Source: Ramazzottius varieornatus
Taxonomy: Eukaryota; Tardigrada; Eutardigrada; Parachela; Ramazzottiidae
Assembly (NCBI GenBank): GCA_001949185.1
Contig: BDGG01000001.1
Coordinates: 4,704,629 to 4,768,628, forward strand
Length of the DNA: 64,000 bases
Direction of reading: 5' to 3'
The translations under genes were made by a program, and so were the position numbers. The notes beneath the pieces are model-generated. The model did not search any database and was not told where the DNA came from. It saw nothing but the letters and a program-made list of their open reading frames with translations. Of this stretch, positions 1 through 13,061 are shown one piece after another. The stretch's first letter is position 1; the number at the start of each line of letters is the position of its first letter.

Positions 1-2
1 GC

Positions 3-3000
3 GTCGCTGCACTGGCCGATAAGACGGGGATGAACTCGAAGAATCTCGCCATCGTTTGGGCTCCGAATCTGCTTCGGTAAGTGCCCGACGGACTTTGAGT
101 GGCAGTTCGTTTACTTCGTAGCGCATACAGTTTTTGTTGTGATTGAGAAAAACCTGAAAAAGCCTGGTTATTAGTCTGTTATTATCTTCGGCGTCTTTGT
201 AGGTCTTCCGAAATGGAAAACAGCGTTGAGGCGTTAAAGGGCGTTGGCGTGTGCGCCATTGCGGTGGAATACTTGATCCGCTATGCCGACTTGATTTTCA
301 GCTCGCGACTGCATACTTCCTCTCTTCTCGCGCGAAATGGTACGTTGTACTAATGCCGTGTACCTGTCCGTTTCTCGCTCTTAGTTACAAGTTTATGCTT
401 GTACCTCGCCACTATAATGCTCGTGGTGCTAATGGAATTTACATAGGTAACACGCCAAAGTGCCTCAACCGGCCGAAGTCTTTAGCTGTCTCGACACCTA
501 CGAAGCTGCTGAATATGGAAGATGCGCGAGCTCTGGGTTTAGGACATACGTCCGCCTTTGATCAGAAATTCATCGAAGTCGGAGAAGGCCCCGGTAACCT
601 CCCCAAATATCACACCGTCATCGACCTACCTAGCAGGTAACCAGTTGGGAGCTCAGCAAACAAACTGGACAGGATCCTTTCTTTAAAAGGCGCACGTTCT
701 CAGTGATATTGTCTGGAAGCGTGTGTCACTTCGGAAGATGATTTGGTCGAATTTGTTTGCCGAGCTCTGATTCTACGGTAGTTTGTCTCCATACTGTTCG
801 ACGATGGTCAAACTCGTAGTTTTGAAATTCTGCCTCATGGCCGGAAATCTGACTAGTGATGTTTGTGTAGGAACAGAAGGCGTAATGGTGGCAAAGGTTC
901 GATTTCCGGTTCAGAGAAGTCTCCTTCCGGTTGGCGCAACCTCTTTGGACCAAAGCACCGCAAGCAAAACTGGCCTTCGCGATCTCCACTGGATCTCACC
1001 GTGAGAGTCTTGGGTGCTTCCACTCTTCCTAATTTGAGTACTCAAGACCCCCAGACGTTGGATAATTCTTCAGTGTCCTCTGGGACATCTCCGGGCTCCT
1101 TTAAGCGTCGAAAACTTCGATCGTCTGGCCGGGCTCACTCTGAGAACATGTGCTCCTTGCCATGTGTCTTTGAGAACCCGAAACTTAACCTGGCTTCTAC
1201 TCCGAAAGGCCCTCCTGCCGTCCGACGAGTTCCGCTCGTGACTCTGAACCAAATTACGGGTAAGGAAGCTCAAATGAAACGTCCAGAATACAGAACTTAC
1301 AGCTTTCACCAACCTACATACACACGTCTCATTTAGGACATGCGGTTTACTGTATGCAAGATGATATGGAGCTGGAGATTCTCTGATGGGGGGCATTAAA
1401 ATCTGTTTGTGCTTACAGGTGAAGGAAGTGGCACTCCGAACAGATCGACAAGTCACGAGTCCTTCTTCGAAGGAGGAGGCATCTGTGACGGTTTCTCTAA
1501 GAAGCTCCTCCTAGAACAGAAGACGGTCGATGAAGTGGTGCGAACTGTTCCATGTAACCTGGTGGAAGGTGGTTGCCTGGTCAAGCTCAACTTCATTGAC
1601 CACGCTGACGAACCTTCCGCCAATCGATTCCAACCATCCTTCTCCATCCGGGAGTCAGTTATCGAAGAGCTTCCTGGCGCTGACGACCTCAATCAAAACC
1701 CCGTCAGAGAGCTGCCGGCCGAAATCCATCACGAACTAAAGTTCCAGAAAAACGCCGAGAGGCGCCTGCATCGAACACTCTCGCCAAAATTCCTACGCCA
1801 GTACCGTGCCGGTGAACCAGAGGAACTTTCGCTGTCTAACGGTAAGAATATTCTCGTTTGATATTCAGCTATTGTTTTGCTCTTGGTCGGTGCTAGTATC
1901 AGTATTTGGACCTAGGCAAGCAAACGCGACAAGATCGTTTCCCCCAAGTGGCGCACTAAACAGCCAGTAATACGGAAATGTGCGCCGCTTGAGAAAAATA
2001 AAATCAGCGAGTGTGTTTACCGAGTGTGAGCCTCCATTTGAGTACTGTGATCAAATATGTATACTGTTTTATCTCTTTAGTGTTGGATTCGCCTGGGTCT
2101 TCGCGGTTGAAACGCTCTCTAAGCACGTCTCCTGTCCTGACTAGGCGTCAGCCAGATGCTGACTTTTCGATGACTTCCAGATCGAAGGAGGAGAAAGCGG
2201 AGAAGGACAAGTCGCGACGGAAGTCCCTTCGTCGCATGACTTTGGAGGAGACAGTCGACAGCACCCTTTCCAAAGAACCTTCGTTGGATGAGCCTGCTAT
2301 ACCGGTAGAGTACGACTTCCATGTCTCGCAGGATGAGTCCAGCCACCGCTTTGGTTGTTCGGAGATGGAAATGTTCGATGCAATTTGCGCTGAAATTTAC
2401 CAGGAAGCACCTGGACCAAACGACGACGCTCTGCACATTCCAGTCAATCCCAAAGAAGCTGAACATAACACTATCACTCTCCCTTCTTCCGCTGACAGCC
2501 AGCCAGACCTAGTGACCGATGAAAAACCCGCACAATATACATTCAGTCTCGAGCAGCTCCATGACATTTCACAGTTGGGAGAAGTCCAGAGTGTCCAGTT
2601 GAACAGACAAAGTACGTCCTCGGGTGAAGTCTCTCCTAGTCTGACACAGCTCTTTGCGACCCCAAGAACTTCCGAAATATTCCCAGAGGTCCCGGGTCCG
2701 CTTAATCACAATTCCACTGACTATCTTCCGCCACACAGTCAACATACTTTTGGGTTGGTTAGTATGCCGGTCGATGAACCAAGTAAAGACAGTCCGCCTG
2801 TAGCTGAGGAAGTTCCCACGTCAGCTGTGTACTTTTACGGGCTGACGTCTCCAGGGGAAGAAAGCGCGACGGAGGATGAAAAGAGCGAAGAAGTGCACAG
2901 TTTGAACGACGACGACGACGTGATGGTCCGAAGTGTCGACCTGAAGGCTCTTCGCGATACCTTCTTCGGTCTACCGTCAAGCCATGATCTACCGTCTCAA

Positions 3001-4095
3001 GAGGAGAGTGAAGAGCCATCTGTCGGCTTGCCTTCGGGTATTCCGCTCGACGGAGCTCTCAGAGTGCAAGCGGAAGTCTTTAGCCCGATGAGCGATACGA
3101 CATCATACTCTGCTGCCACCAAGACGTTCGACATGATCGATCTTCACAGTGAGACAGCGTGGAAAGACAACGCCGAGACAGTGAAAGCAATTACCGTTGA
3201 TGAGATCGATGCATCAAGTAGCAGCAACATGTCACACTTGACCGCTAACAATAACGACAAGAAGGAAAGCGCTGTCGATGCCGTTGAGTACTTGCTGCTT
3301 CTACGGAAAGCCACACTGTCACCATACGAAAGCAGCCAAAACACACAACCACCTCCGGTCCTTCCTTCACCAGCTAGTCAGATTCATGATGAAGAGAACC
3401 ATGATCGTGTCTCGCTGTGCTCGACTACCGACGACGAAAAGATTAGTGTCAGATCACTGCGCTGTAAGTTCGAAAGCGGAAAGAGACGACCGCTGGCTAG
3501 TTCTGAACCAGCCAGTGCGGTTGATTGCCCGATGGGACGACCGGCCACTTCCGGTACCAGTTGTGAACCAAAAAGTGCCATTGATTGCTTGAGTGAACGG
3601 TCGGCTGATTCTGATGGAAGAAAGCATTCGCAGACTCATTTGGCTCCCCGAGAAAGCCTCAAACAGAAACTGTCCACGTTGAGTAACATGTATCGAGAGT
3701 CCTCTAGTCCTTTTGCAGAACCTAGGGTCGAGGAAGATGGGAGAAAGAACTGTGGCGGCAGATCGGACTTGCCAGTGAAGTTGAAGCCGCCACCGAGTTC
3801 CTTCTCAACTGTCCAGTCTGTCAAGACCTTCCCTCTTACCCGACCTTCTGTCTTGCCTACGATCGTGACCAAAATTGAAGGTGGAAAGTCTGAGGATATG
3901 GAGAAGGAAGGTGTAGCAAGCAAGCCGTCGGTGAAGGTACGAGAAATGCGAAGAATGTACGAAAATGCTCAAGCAGCGAATGAGCACGAGCAGCGAAGCG
4001 GTAGTGATGGCTCGGACTCGCCGCCGTCACACCCTCAACGAAGTGGAAAAGTAACGCGACTAAAAACCTGCCAACAACTTTTGTCGTCGCTGTAA
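3..4095 (+). CDS. RhoGAP of the CdGAP/ARHGAP31-32-33 type, 3' part (5' end outside window)
   Basis: GTPase-activating protein for Rho-family (Rac/Cdc42) GTPases. The window opens inside the last helices of the RhoGAP domain: bases 3-76 encode a segment with KNLAIVWAPNLLR, the conserved end of the domain. The next exon (about 194-349) gives its final helices (VEYLIRYADLIF). The third exon (449-638) carries RPKSLAVSTPTKLL and IEVGEGPGNLPKYHTVIDLP, a block known after the GAP domain in CdGAP/ARHGAP32/33 and the best clue to subfamily. Later exons at about 870-1260, 1419-1842 and 2082-4095 encode a long Ser/Thr/Pro/Glu-rich tail ending QQLLSSL, as in the disordered C-termini of these proteins. 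Two hairpin repeats lie in its introns (649-767, 1914-2024). The family is secure; the exact paralogue is not. Confidence 0.85.
649..767. mobile_element. GTGCGCCAC hairpin element, copy 1 (RhoGAP intron)
   Basis: 119 bp, almost fully palindromic. It opens GAGCTCAGCAAACAAA and closes TTTGTTTGCCGAGCTC, its reverse complement with one change. An inner arm pair (GGCGCAC / GTGTGTCACTT) is more eroded than in the other copies. No coding capacity. It looks like a MITE (miniature inverted-repeat transposable element). This is the best-preserved outer TIR of the family. Confidence 0.75.
1914..2024. mobile_element. GTGCGCCAC hairpin element, copy 2 (RhoGAP intron)
   Basis: Inner arms CAAGTGGCGCAC and GTGCGCCGCTTG flank a loop of about 25 bp. 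Outer arms are GGCAAGCAAAC on the left and GTGTTTACCGAG on the right. Same architecture and outer word as the copy at 649-767. It sits in the intron before the long last exon of the RhoGAP gene. Confidence 0.7.
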
Positions 4096-4164
4096 GCTTC
4101 AACACAATCTGTTTTTCCTTTCTTGTCGGTTTTGTTTACTCTTCATGTACAAGCGGAAGCGGTT

Positions 4165-4188
4165 TCTCTCTCTCTCTCTCTCTCTCTC
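4165..4188. repeat. (TC)n microsatellite in the RhoGAP 3' flank
   Basis: An uninterrupted run of 12 TC dinucleotides, 70 bp after the RhoGAP stop codon. Confidence 0.9.
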
Positions 4189-4935
4189 GTGAAAAGTATG
4201 TTCTTCGGTCCCTGGTATCGGTGATTTTTGATTTGTTATCGCGTTGTACAGTTCGTTTTTCTCTCCGAATGAGTTAGCAAGATGGATGATTAAGTGTCAT
4301 AAAACTAACCTGTGTAAGTTTTATTACAACCGTACCCAGTAATCTTATCGCGAAACGGAAAGCCACGTCCGCAGTCGTTACGTTCCCGGCCAGATCAATA
4401 AGCTTCATTTGCTCTCGACAGTGAGATGGCTTCAACGAACTGACCACCGGTCATCCTCATTCAATTTCTTGACTAACGTGACACAGAAATCAGATAATAT
4501 CGATTTTTGACTGCATGTGTAAAATGGCTGACCAGTGACCGCTTGACCAGTTCGCGAAACACAATGGCCAGTGCGGTGTACGCTTGTTTGTACCTGTACG
4601 AGTGACGTACGAGCGTAACTCTCGGCTGTATAACCGCAACGACCAAAACCGGTTTGCTGTCGTCACATCCACCGTGTTAATTTCCCAGTTGCTTACCAGA
4701 TTAACGGCAGTAAGTTGGATACGATCTTACTTTCAGGCGTGATTTGATTGTCAAGAGATGTCCTGCAGGTTTTTAGCCACATGCGCATGCGCTGAGATCT
4801 TGTTCATCAGCTTCAGTCTATCAATGTTTACCTGGTCGATGGATTGACCTGATGGATAATTATTGTTACGATGTGCGTATAAACACTCTTCCGTTTTTTC
4901 TTCCAGGTTGACTTGGAGCGAGGAAAGCAGCACGA
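4189..4935. other. intergenic / neurabin 5' region
   Basis: No supported gene. The stretch lies between the RhoGAP stop at 4095 and the first neurabin coding exon. An acceptor-like TTCCAG at about 4902-4907 shortly before the first ATG suggests that an untranslated leader exon lies somewhere in this region. I see no clear promoter element. Confidence 0.4.
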
Positions 4936-7900
4936 ATGGTAGCCCTGGAGGCTGCACAGATCACCAGGTCATCGGTGGACAACATGGAAGTGGCTCCCAA
5001 CAACGAGGCTACATCTGCTGCGCACACCAACCATCGCAATCGTCTAGCAGCCTTGAAATCTTCCTTCGAGAGTGCAGCAAACTCCAGCGTATCTGCAGGA
5101 GGAGACAAAGTGGCTACTGGAATAATACGACGGCCCACGCGTGAAGCAGTACCGAGGATTGCTAGTTTGTTCCAGACGAACGTGACAGGTGGTCATACTC
5201 CAGCTAGCAATAGCTTTTCTCCTGATCTCTACCAAGAACTCTCATCCACCTCAAAGCAACATCTTCCGACGGAGGAAAGTGCATCTTATTCTGAGAAGGA
5301 AAATGTTCCAGTTGAACGACAAAGCTTTCCTGCAAGCGGTGATGCCAGCCGGACGCGTTTGATTGTGGACAGCGATAGAAGACGATCTTTCCCCGTCACC
5401 AGCAACACGCCGTCCTGCGATTCTTCAAATCTTACGCCAAGGAATACCAGTGCAACCGTGGATGATCATGTAGCACGCTTCCAGAATGCCAAAGAGTTCT
5501 TCTTGAAGAAAGAGGAGAGCAGTCGAAATCAAAGCACAGGAGGTACGTTTATTCATTCACAGCAGCGCATGATGTCATTCGCGTGTACAGAATATCATGT
5601 GTTTATGTAGTCAGTACCGTACTAGCTTATGACGTGTTGCGCGGGTATTTCGCGCTTGCATGGATTTCGGTTTTGATCAGCTTGTTTCGGTAGTCAACTA
5701 ATCAACGGTACAGTATTGAGCTGCAGCGTTGATATGGAGTGGGTAGTGAACCGTTCTGATGAACTCTGACGAATATTGATGTCCGTACTTTGCCTGCACA
5801 TCGCGACGCATCTCGTTCTGCCTCAATAGACCTCAATATATTCACGTTTTGAGAGCTGGAGATTCGAACTAAGTGATCTTGTTGCTGTTGCAACGGCTTG
5901 TGAGCGGTAACAAAAACATTTATTGTAATGGGTCGATCCATAATTAAGTGGTGCTCATAAGCGACCACGACAGGTTGACACATTTAAGACCGTAATTGAA
6001 TATAGCATTGGACACCTCACGCTGCTCCGTGCTTTCTAGGTCTCTTTCGATCTCTGTTGCTCCACTTTCTTATTCAGTGCGTGAGTTATGTTTTCATTGC
6101 AGGCAATATCACATCTAGCCGAGCGGCTCGAGCGACCCACGCCACCAGTCCGTCACCCCGCTTCAACAAACCCGGCAGCCCTGACATTCCGTACCGCAAT
6201 GGCTCACCTTCTCACCTCGGCGCTGGATCAAGGGTCTCTGACGGAAGTTCGCGATCACGAAGTGCCAGTAGCTGGATCAACCGGGATGCCTCTCGTCAAC
6301 GATCCAGCAGCGAGTCCCGAATACCGTCCACCAGACCGGACTTGATTCCCAGCCTTGAACCTAGTCCCGACAAGAAAGGTTCGTTCTTTCCTTTATCAGC
6401 CGTCGCTTTGGCCTCAAATCAACCGTTAACGTTCTTTCTGTCGGTAGATGATTCCTCTTCGGTGGACTGTTCCGAAAGTGACCAAATCTTCCAGCTCAAT
6501 CAGGGTTCTCCATCTCGGTCAGAGAACCAAGTTTCCGAAAACATTTCTCAAGTGGATTCTCCGCGCATTCTTTCTCCTGTTAAGACTTTAGCGAACAGCT
6601 TTTCCTCTTTAAACGAATCAAACAGGGTCTCAGACATTTCGAGAAACTCTTTTCTCGCACAAAACGAGTCCGAAGAACGAAAAGACTTCCTAGTGGACGA
6701 CGCAGTTTCCTCGTCAAGGTTCTCGTCATCCACTTTCACTCCTAATGAACCCGTCCAGAGAGAACGTCCTTGGAGTTCGCAGGAACGACCTCACAGTGCC
6801 CAAGAAAGCGATGGGTCGAGTCCGACACCCTCTACCAACCTTCTATCTGGGTTGACGAAGCCGCCTCGTGTTTCCGAGCCTGTAATTGAACCGGACGATC
6901 TGGAACTGATGACAGAAGAAGAGCAAAAAATATTCCTGCGTGGAACCGATTCCTTTGAAGACAAAGGTAACGAAAGCGGTGAACTTGGCGAACAACTCAA
7001 CATCGTAGACGAGGTAACCGGAAACTTACACGCATTTTGCATATCTGAAACGATTTTTCCCCAATGAATTTCAGTAGTTTTTCCCTTTTTGAATAGAAGT
7101 TACTGTTGGAAGGAGGACTCAACGGGGAAACCTACGTAGACGATGCCGGTGACTCGTCTGCCACGGAAGAAGTGGAGGACGATGAAGAGCCCGCACACAC
7201 GGCAAGTGTTGACATCCGCCGAGATCGCGGTCGTCGTCGTAACACTGACTTTTTCGGAGCAGACGCCGTAGCTGCGCTCATGAAGGACGAACCAGCCTCG
7301 ACCATCTTTGATCAGTATCCGCTGACGATGCTTCATGATGGCCACTACTACGTCGAAATGCCCATGCCACAACGGGACCATCATGACAAAGAGGTTTGTG
7401 TCTTTCTCATCGAAACCTTGTCGGAATCAATTATAGTAACTCGATTTGTTGACTGCCCGCCGTAATTTAAAGCTTCGGTTTCTGGTGATTTTGGTGGTCA
7501 GTCAATCAAATTTACCTGCATACACAAAGATGCGCGATCGCCGTTGTGGCAGAGTATGCAGGTGCAAGGACAGTTGACTCATGTACCTGCATAAATGAAG
7601 ACGCAAGTGACGGGCGGTTGGCAAGTATGCAGGTTTATGAAAAACGGAATGAAAATTTTGTCGCTTTTACATTCTTTGGTATTTTGTGTATGTTTTATCT
7701 GTCTGATTGCTTGCTTTTGCAGGACCATTATCCGGCCGATCTTCCACCGAGGAGTTTCAAGCTTCGATTCAACCTGGAGACAGTACGAGTCTTCAGCACG
7801 CACTCCATGTACGAGTACGATCGTACCAACAGCGAAGTGGACCCAGTGGCTTCGTCAGCAGAGTACGAACTGGAGAAACGTATTGAGAAGATGGATGTCT

Positions 7901-10503
7901 TTGAAGTCCAGCTGATGAAGGAGCCCGGTGGCGGCCTGGGGTTGAGTATCATAGGTATGGGAGTGGGAGCTGACGCGGGCCTGGAGAAGCTGGGTATTTT
8001 TGTCAAGAGCGTCAGTGGACCGGCTGGCGTCGATGGAAGGATCCAGGTGAATGATCAGATCATTGAAGTGGACGGTCAGAGCTTAGTAGGAGTCTCCCAA
8101 GCTTATGCTGCTCAAGTTCTTCGCGCCACTCAGGTGAGCCGTTAATTTCGTTTCGGTACTTTTGCCTATTTTCTACGAAATATTAATACCTGACAAGGCC
8201 GTGATCGACACCAACTTGACTGGTATTACCGTAGAAAATGGGCGAAATAAGCTTAACGCCCAGAATAACTCTTGAGGGTATTCGTACAGTGTGAAGTTCT
8301 TGATGATAAACTTGCAAATTTGTCTTGCATTCAGGGCCAAGTGAATTTCTTGATCGGAAGGGAGAAAGGAAACGAGAAAAGTGAGGTAGCCTTGCTGATC
8401 GAACAGTCACGGGCTCGGGATCAGGAGCGAGAAAGACAGATGCAGTTGCAAGCGGTCGAAGATGCGCGGAGGCAGGAGTTGAGAAGTGGTGGGCGGGGAC
8501 GACTGTCAGATATCCATGGATCACCCGGCGAAGAAGGTCTGGAAGATGACGATAGCGATATGGACCAGTTCGAAGAATCGTACCCACATGAACCACGCAC
8601 TCCAACGGCGGACCTGGACGGAGAGCTGGGGGCACAGTACTCTCGACAGGCTACCAGCTTGTCACCGGTCGAGTTTGACATCGACAACCTCAAACTGAGA
8701 CGTAAGAAAAGTTTTCAAGATTAAGATCCTGAATATTATAAAGTTTCGATTTAGTATTGAGTTGTTGTATCGCAGTGGCCGAAGCTCAACAGTTTAGTTC
8801 TACGGCTGAAGTAGAAGTCGAACGTCTTCGAAGCAAGCTCTTGGAGTACGAAGGGGACGCCCACAAGTCAGAAGAGCTGATAAGAACGGTCAACTTGATG
8901 AAGACCCAGTTGGCGGAAGCGGAAGTCAGTCATCGCTCAGCGCAGGAAGCCGTCGATAGTAAACAGGTAAGCAACTTTCATTGCATTTGTAAAATCCAAG
9001 AAAGGAAGTGAAGAGAGTTTTCCTTTGTGTGCTTGTAGAAAGAGTTGGCTGCGGCTCAGGAGAACTTGAAGTTACTTGAGAGGAAGTACAACCGAGCCAA
9101 GAAAGTCATTCGCGACTACCAGCAGCAGATGGAGCAACGGGACCGAAAGTACAACTCGATTATCACCGACATGACGAAGACCATCACCAGCCTACAGTAC
9201 AAGTTGGGAGAGCAAGGAGTAGTTGGTCCTCAGCTCTCACTTCCTAACAAGTCTCCGCTCCTGCCTAAGGCTGTTCTGGACCAACTACTTGCTGAAAACG
9301 ACCTATCTGATACAGAGGACGCTGACCTCAGCTTAGCCTCCTCCGCCAACTTTTCAGGTACGAAACCAGTCAACCGACTTCCGGTCGACAGGTGCAATCT
9401 TTCTCTTTTCGTAGCTTTCGATGAGTCCTTCTCCAACCTGGTCCCTGAAACCCAGCTCCTGGACAACACGGCTGCTCGTTCGAGAGCCGACCTCGTCAAC
9501 AAAGGTAGCTTGGCTGCCCGTCAACCTCCCTCCACTAAGCGGCAGTCTTTAGAGTTCGACTCCTCGTTCGAAGGACCAGCACGAAAGATCAGTCAATCCG
9601 GCCACTCTCGTCGTCCCTCAGATCCTCCGCCAGCCGTCCCTGCCCGTCCTCCTCGAGGGACTTTCCCTCGATCTTCCAGCGCTAGAAGCCGAGAAGACAG
9701 TATCATCTCATCAGTGACGAGCGTCACTAGTTATAATGGTAGCGAGATGACCACCGAAACTGGCAGTCTACACACTGTTACGTCTCCCTCGAAGTTCAGT
9801 CCTTTAAAAAATCCGAACTTGGCTTACGCGTCCCTCCCTCGATCCTTCACACGTGGCCGCGACACGGGTAAGCTTTTCTGTCCAGAAGGGCAAAGAGATT
9901 CGATGTCCGTCGCTCATCTGCATACAGCTTTATCAGCCGAAACAAGCTTGTATCGGTATGCAGGTGTTTGCTGCAGTGGCCCAAGATGCACTGTCAGTCA
10001 CCTGCATACATCTGACATTCACATGATATGCGGAGACGTGTGTGCAGGTGGTTGAAGTGGTCTTTCTCGTTGTTGACTGATGGTATACTGCAGGTTTCTG
10101 TTTCTTAGCAGGTGAGTCTTCGGATTCGGCTTCCATGGCCAGTGGCAGTAAACACAGTACTCCAGAAAAGAAGTACCAAGGCACAGTTGACGCGACAGAC
10201 TGGACAAGCCACGACGTCAAACAGTGGCTACTGAGTTTCGGTCTCAAGCAGCACATTCCGACTTTCTGCGACCAACACAACATGGATGGACCAAAGTTGA
10301 TGAATATGGATAGTGAAGGACTCAAGGCTCTGGGTGTGACTAGCAGTGCCGAGAGAGCCTTCATGAAGAAGAAGATCAAGGAGCTTCGAAGTGTCTTGGA
10401 GAAGGAACGAAGAAGCGTCGAAAAGCAAAGAAAGGTCCAGGAGAAGCTGCTGAAGAAGAGCGCATCGTCTGGTGGCTCTCCGCTCAAGAAAAAGTCGCCT
10501 TAG
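4936..10503 (+). CDS. neurabin (PPP1R9A-type): actin-binding, PP1-targeting PDZ/coiled-coil/SAM scaffold
   Basis: Cortical scaffold that bundles F-actin and targets protein phosphatase 1. The N-terminal exon has [11 protein letters not shown] and RIASLFQTN, matching the neurabin actin-binding region. Ser-rich exons follow (about 6106-7013, 7098-7391). The exon from about 7723 encodes a PP1 docking motif KLRF (RVxF type), then [17 protein letters not shown] and a PDZ domain beginning [20 protein letters not shown]. That stretch is nearly invariant in neurabin/spinophilin. A coiled coil follows (about 8776-9200, [17 protein letters not shown]). The last exon (about 10112-10503) adds a SAM domain ([20 protein letters not shown]). 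The SAM domain indicates neurabin-I type; spinophilin lacks it. The first ATG (4936) is chosen, but one at 4984 is also possible. Confidence 0.93.
7518..7640. repeat. TGCAGGT inverted-repeat unit A (neurabin intron)
   Basis: Four alternating copies of one 9-mer and its complement within 120 bp: ACCTGCATA near 7524, TATGCAGGT near 7555, ACCTGCATA near 7583 and TATGCAGGT near 7626. The layout is two adjacent hairpins. A similar array lies in a later intron of the same gene. Confidence 0.6.
9911..10052. repeat. TGCAGGT inverted-repeat unit B (neurabin intron before the SAM exon)
   Basis: Same layout as 7518-7640: CATCTGCATACAG, then GGTATGCAGGTG, then CACCTGCATACAT, then GTGTGCAGGTGG. Spacing between arms is about 30-45 bp. 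Two similar arrays in one gene suggest a small hairpin repeat family, possibly a foldback MITE. Confidence 0.55.
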
Positions 10504-11098
10504 AAGGAAAGGTGGGAAGGTGAGCTCCAGAGAAAAGAACAGCCAACGTCCATGTTTTTACTTTTAGCCCAGTTCTTGTGTCACAACAAAAAGTGGCATT
10601 GTTGGTAATACAACACTATCTTTTATTACAATAGTCTTCTGTCCAAAAACATTGCCTTTATCTAATGGGCGTTCCTCTTTGTAGACTTTCCCACCGTTAC
10701 TGAAAATGTCCAGTACGTTTGTACAAAAGCTTTCTGGCTCATTTCTTTTCCCTTGATTGTTAACGCCACCGTGGTGCTACGTAACTTACGTTCTTCAATT
10801 GGCTCAGTTTAAACGGTTCGTACCTTACTCGTTGCTGACGTTAAATATGATGTTAGAGTACTGCGTGCTGTCGGTTCTGGTTTTTTTGTTGGTCCACTTC
10901 CTGTTCTAGACTTTGGTCTTGAGTGGCGTAGGTCAGCAGACCATTCACCGGTCCGCTGTTTCGAGAGATCGAAATCTTATTCCAGCCGGTCTCCCTTTCG
11001 AATTCATTACGTTAGTCCACAGCTATTTACTGTATTTTGTCAGCCTTCTTGGGTACAAGCTCATATCCTAGTTGACTGTTAGCAAGGGCCAAGGAATC
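10504..11098. other. intergenic, neurabin 3' UTR and HMBS upstream region
   Basis: No open reading frame that I can support. AT-rich stretches with AATACAAC and TTATTACAATAG may belong to the neurabin 3' UTR. Nothing else recognised. Confidence 0.4.
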
Positions 11099-12878
11099 AT
11101 GGGGAGTGAGGGAAGGACCATCTTCCGTGTGGGCTCAAGACGCAGTCAGGTTGGTAAATCTTATCACATGTTGGCTAGGAATTCTCTGGACCAGATACTC
11201 TGGCTTATTGCAGCTGGCGATGGTACAGACCAAATATGTGATCGGATGCTTGAGTGCGATCTATGGACCTTGCTACCAGTTCGAAATAGGTAAGACCAAG
11301 CTAGCAGGCAGTTCTGCGGAAGTATCATATTTTTACCTGGAATCTCAAGAAAGCAAGTTGCCATTGTTGCTGACCAATTCTTTCCGTTATAGTTGAAATG
11401 GAAACCATCGGGGACAAAATACTGGGCACCGAACTTTCTAAGGTTCGACTATACTTGTGTCTCGGGGCGACTCATCTCATCGGAGTCGAAGCTGCTTCCG
11501 AGATACTCCACTGAAGTGGTTTGTGAATTGTTCCACAGATCGGAGAAAAATCGCTGTTCACAAAAGAGCTGGAAACGGCTCTCGAGTTACGATTGGTGGA
11601 TTTTGTCGTTCATTCGCTAAAGGATCTCCCCACGGACCTTCCGGCCGGAATGACCATTGCAGCTATCCTCTCGTACGGAGTTTACTTCGACCACAGCTGA
11701 CCATTTTTTGTTGAAGTCATAAGGGTACAGTTGACATTTTGCGCTGGTCTTAGACGGGAGAATCCGCAAGATGCCGTGGTGATGAGAAAGGACCTAACGT
11801 GTGGTAGCCTCCGCGACTTGCCACCTGGAAGTGTTCTAGGAACAAGCTCTTTGCGCCGCGCTGCTCAGCTGAAACGAATTTATCCTCACTTGGTCTTCAA
11901 AGACGTGGTAAGGTCAGAGTTTATTCACCGCAACCTCTGCTTAGATTGAGCAGATACGTCACAAAACAGTATTCCCCTGCTGGATCTACCGTAATGTCGG
12001 TTAGTGTATTTAGCGCGGGAACCTGAACACGCGGCTAAGGAAGCTGGACGATCCTAGCCAGGAGTATGACGCGCTAATTTTGGCCGCAGCCGGACTGCTA
12101 CGTTTGGGATGGCTTGACCGCATATCCGTGGTACGTCCTACAATAACGTTCACTCAAGCGAAACTTTAACAGGTTTTTTGTTATTCGAAGGTTCTTCCGG
12201 CGGAGCAGTGTCTGCATGCGGCAGGACAAGGCGCATTAGCTGTGGAATGCTGTACGGAAAACAAGGCCGTACTCGACCTTCTCAGCCCATTAGTCCATCC
12301 GGAAACCACGATATCCTGCGTCGCCGAACGAGCCTTCCTCAGATACCTGGTAAGCTGTTCACTACATTCTCACCGGATGATTCCTGGATATTGCTCTGTC
12401 GCAGAATGGAGGATGCAGTGTTCCGTGCGCCATCGCCAGCCAACTTACCGGAAACCAGGTAAGATTCCGTGTTTCACTACAATACTGTAGTGTACTCTAA
12501 GTGCATGTCTGAAATCTGTCACTTTTTCAGTTAATGATAAGGGCGGGAGTTTACAGCCTGGACGGATCTCAGGCTGTGGAGGACAGTCTCTTGATAAGGC
12601 TCGACGAAGAAGACCCAACTGGCGATGCATCCCAATCGAGCACGGATGCGTCGCTAAGCTCGTTAATCTCATTGAATAGTTCCTACGTCAGTATTCATCC
12701 ACAAAGCCTCGATTACAAAGCACTTCGTGCGGCAACGGAAGGTGGCATGGCCATGGGGAGGAAACTGGAGGCCAAAGGTGCCCTACCCATCTTGCAGGAA
12801 GCGCGAGCCCAGGCTAAAACAGCCAACATTCCCAGCATCGTACCCAGTCGAACAGAGCATTCAATTTTGAGATTCTGA
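11099..12878 (+). CDS. HMBS: porphobilinogen deaminase (hydroxymethylbilane synthase)
   Basis: Third enzyme of heme synthesis: joins four porphobilinogen units into hydroxymethylbilane on a dipyrromethane cofactor, in the cytosol. Nine exons (11099-11149, 11214-11289, 11393-11442, 11539-11672, 11754-11907, 12014-12130, 12191-12349, 12405-12458, 12531-12878) sum to 1143 nt, 380 aa. Motifs in order: [97 protein letters not shown] then NGGCSVP, whose Cys holds the cofactor. The last exon includes a Ser-rich insertion after the GVYSLDGS strand, longer than in the human enzyme. All active-site motifs look intact. Duplicated sequence begins 125 bp after the stop. Confidence 0.95.
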
Positions 12879-13061
12879 TAGATAGCAGGTATCTGTAGCA
12901 ACTTCGAAGTTTGTGGCCGATGGTGGTACAGTGGTGCGCCAAGTGAAATGGCCAAGGCATGAATCTGGTCGAGTGTGTTCACGCCAGCTTGTTGGTAGAA
13001 CGAGTGACATGTAATAGACCAATAGTGGTTAGAAAGAGTAGATTACACCAACTGTAATATA

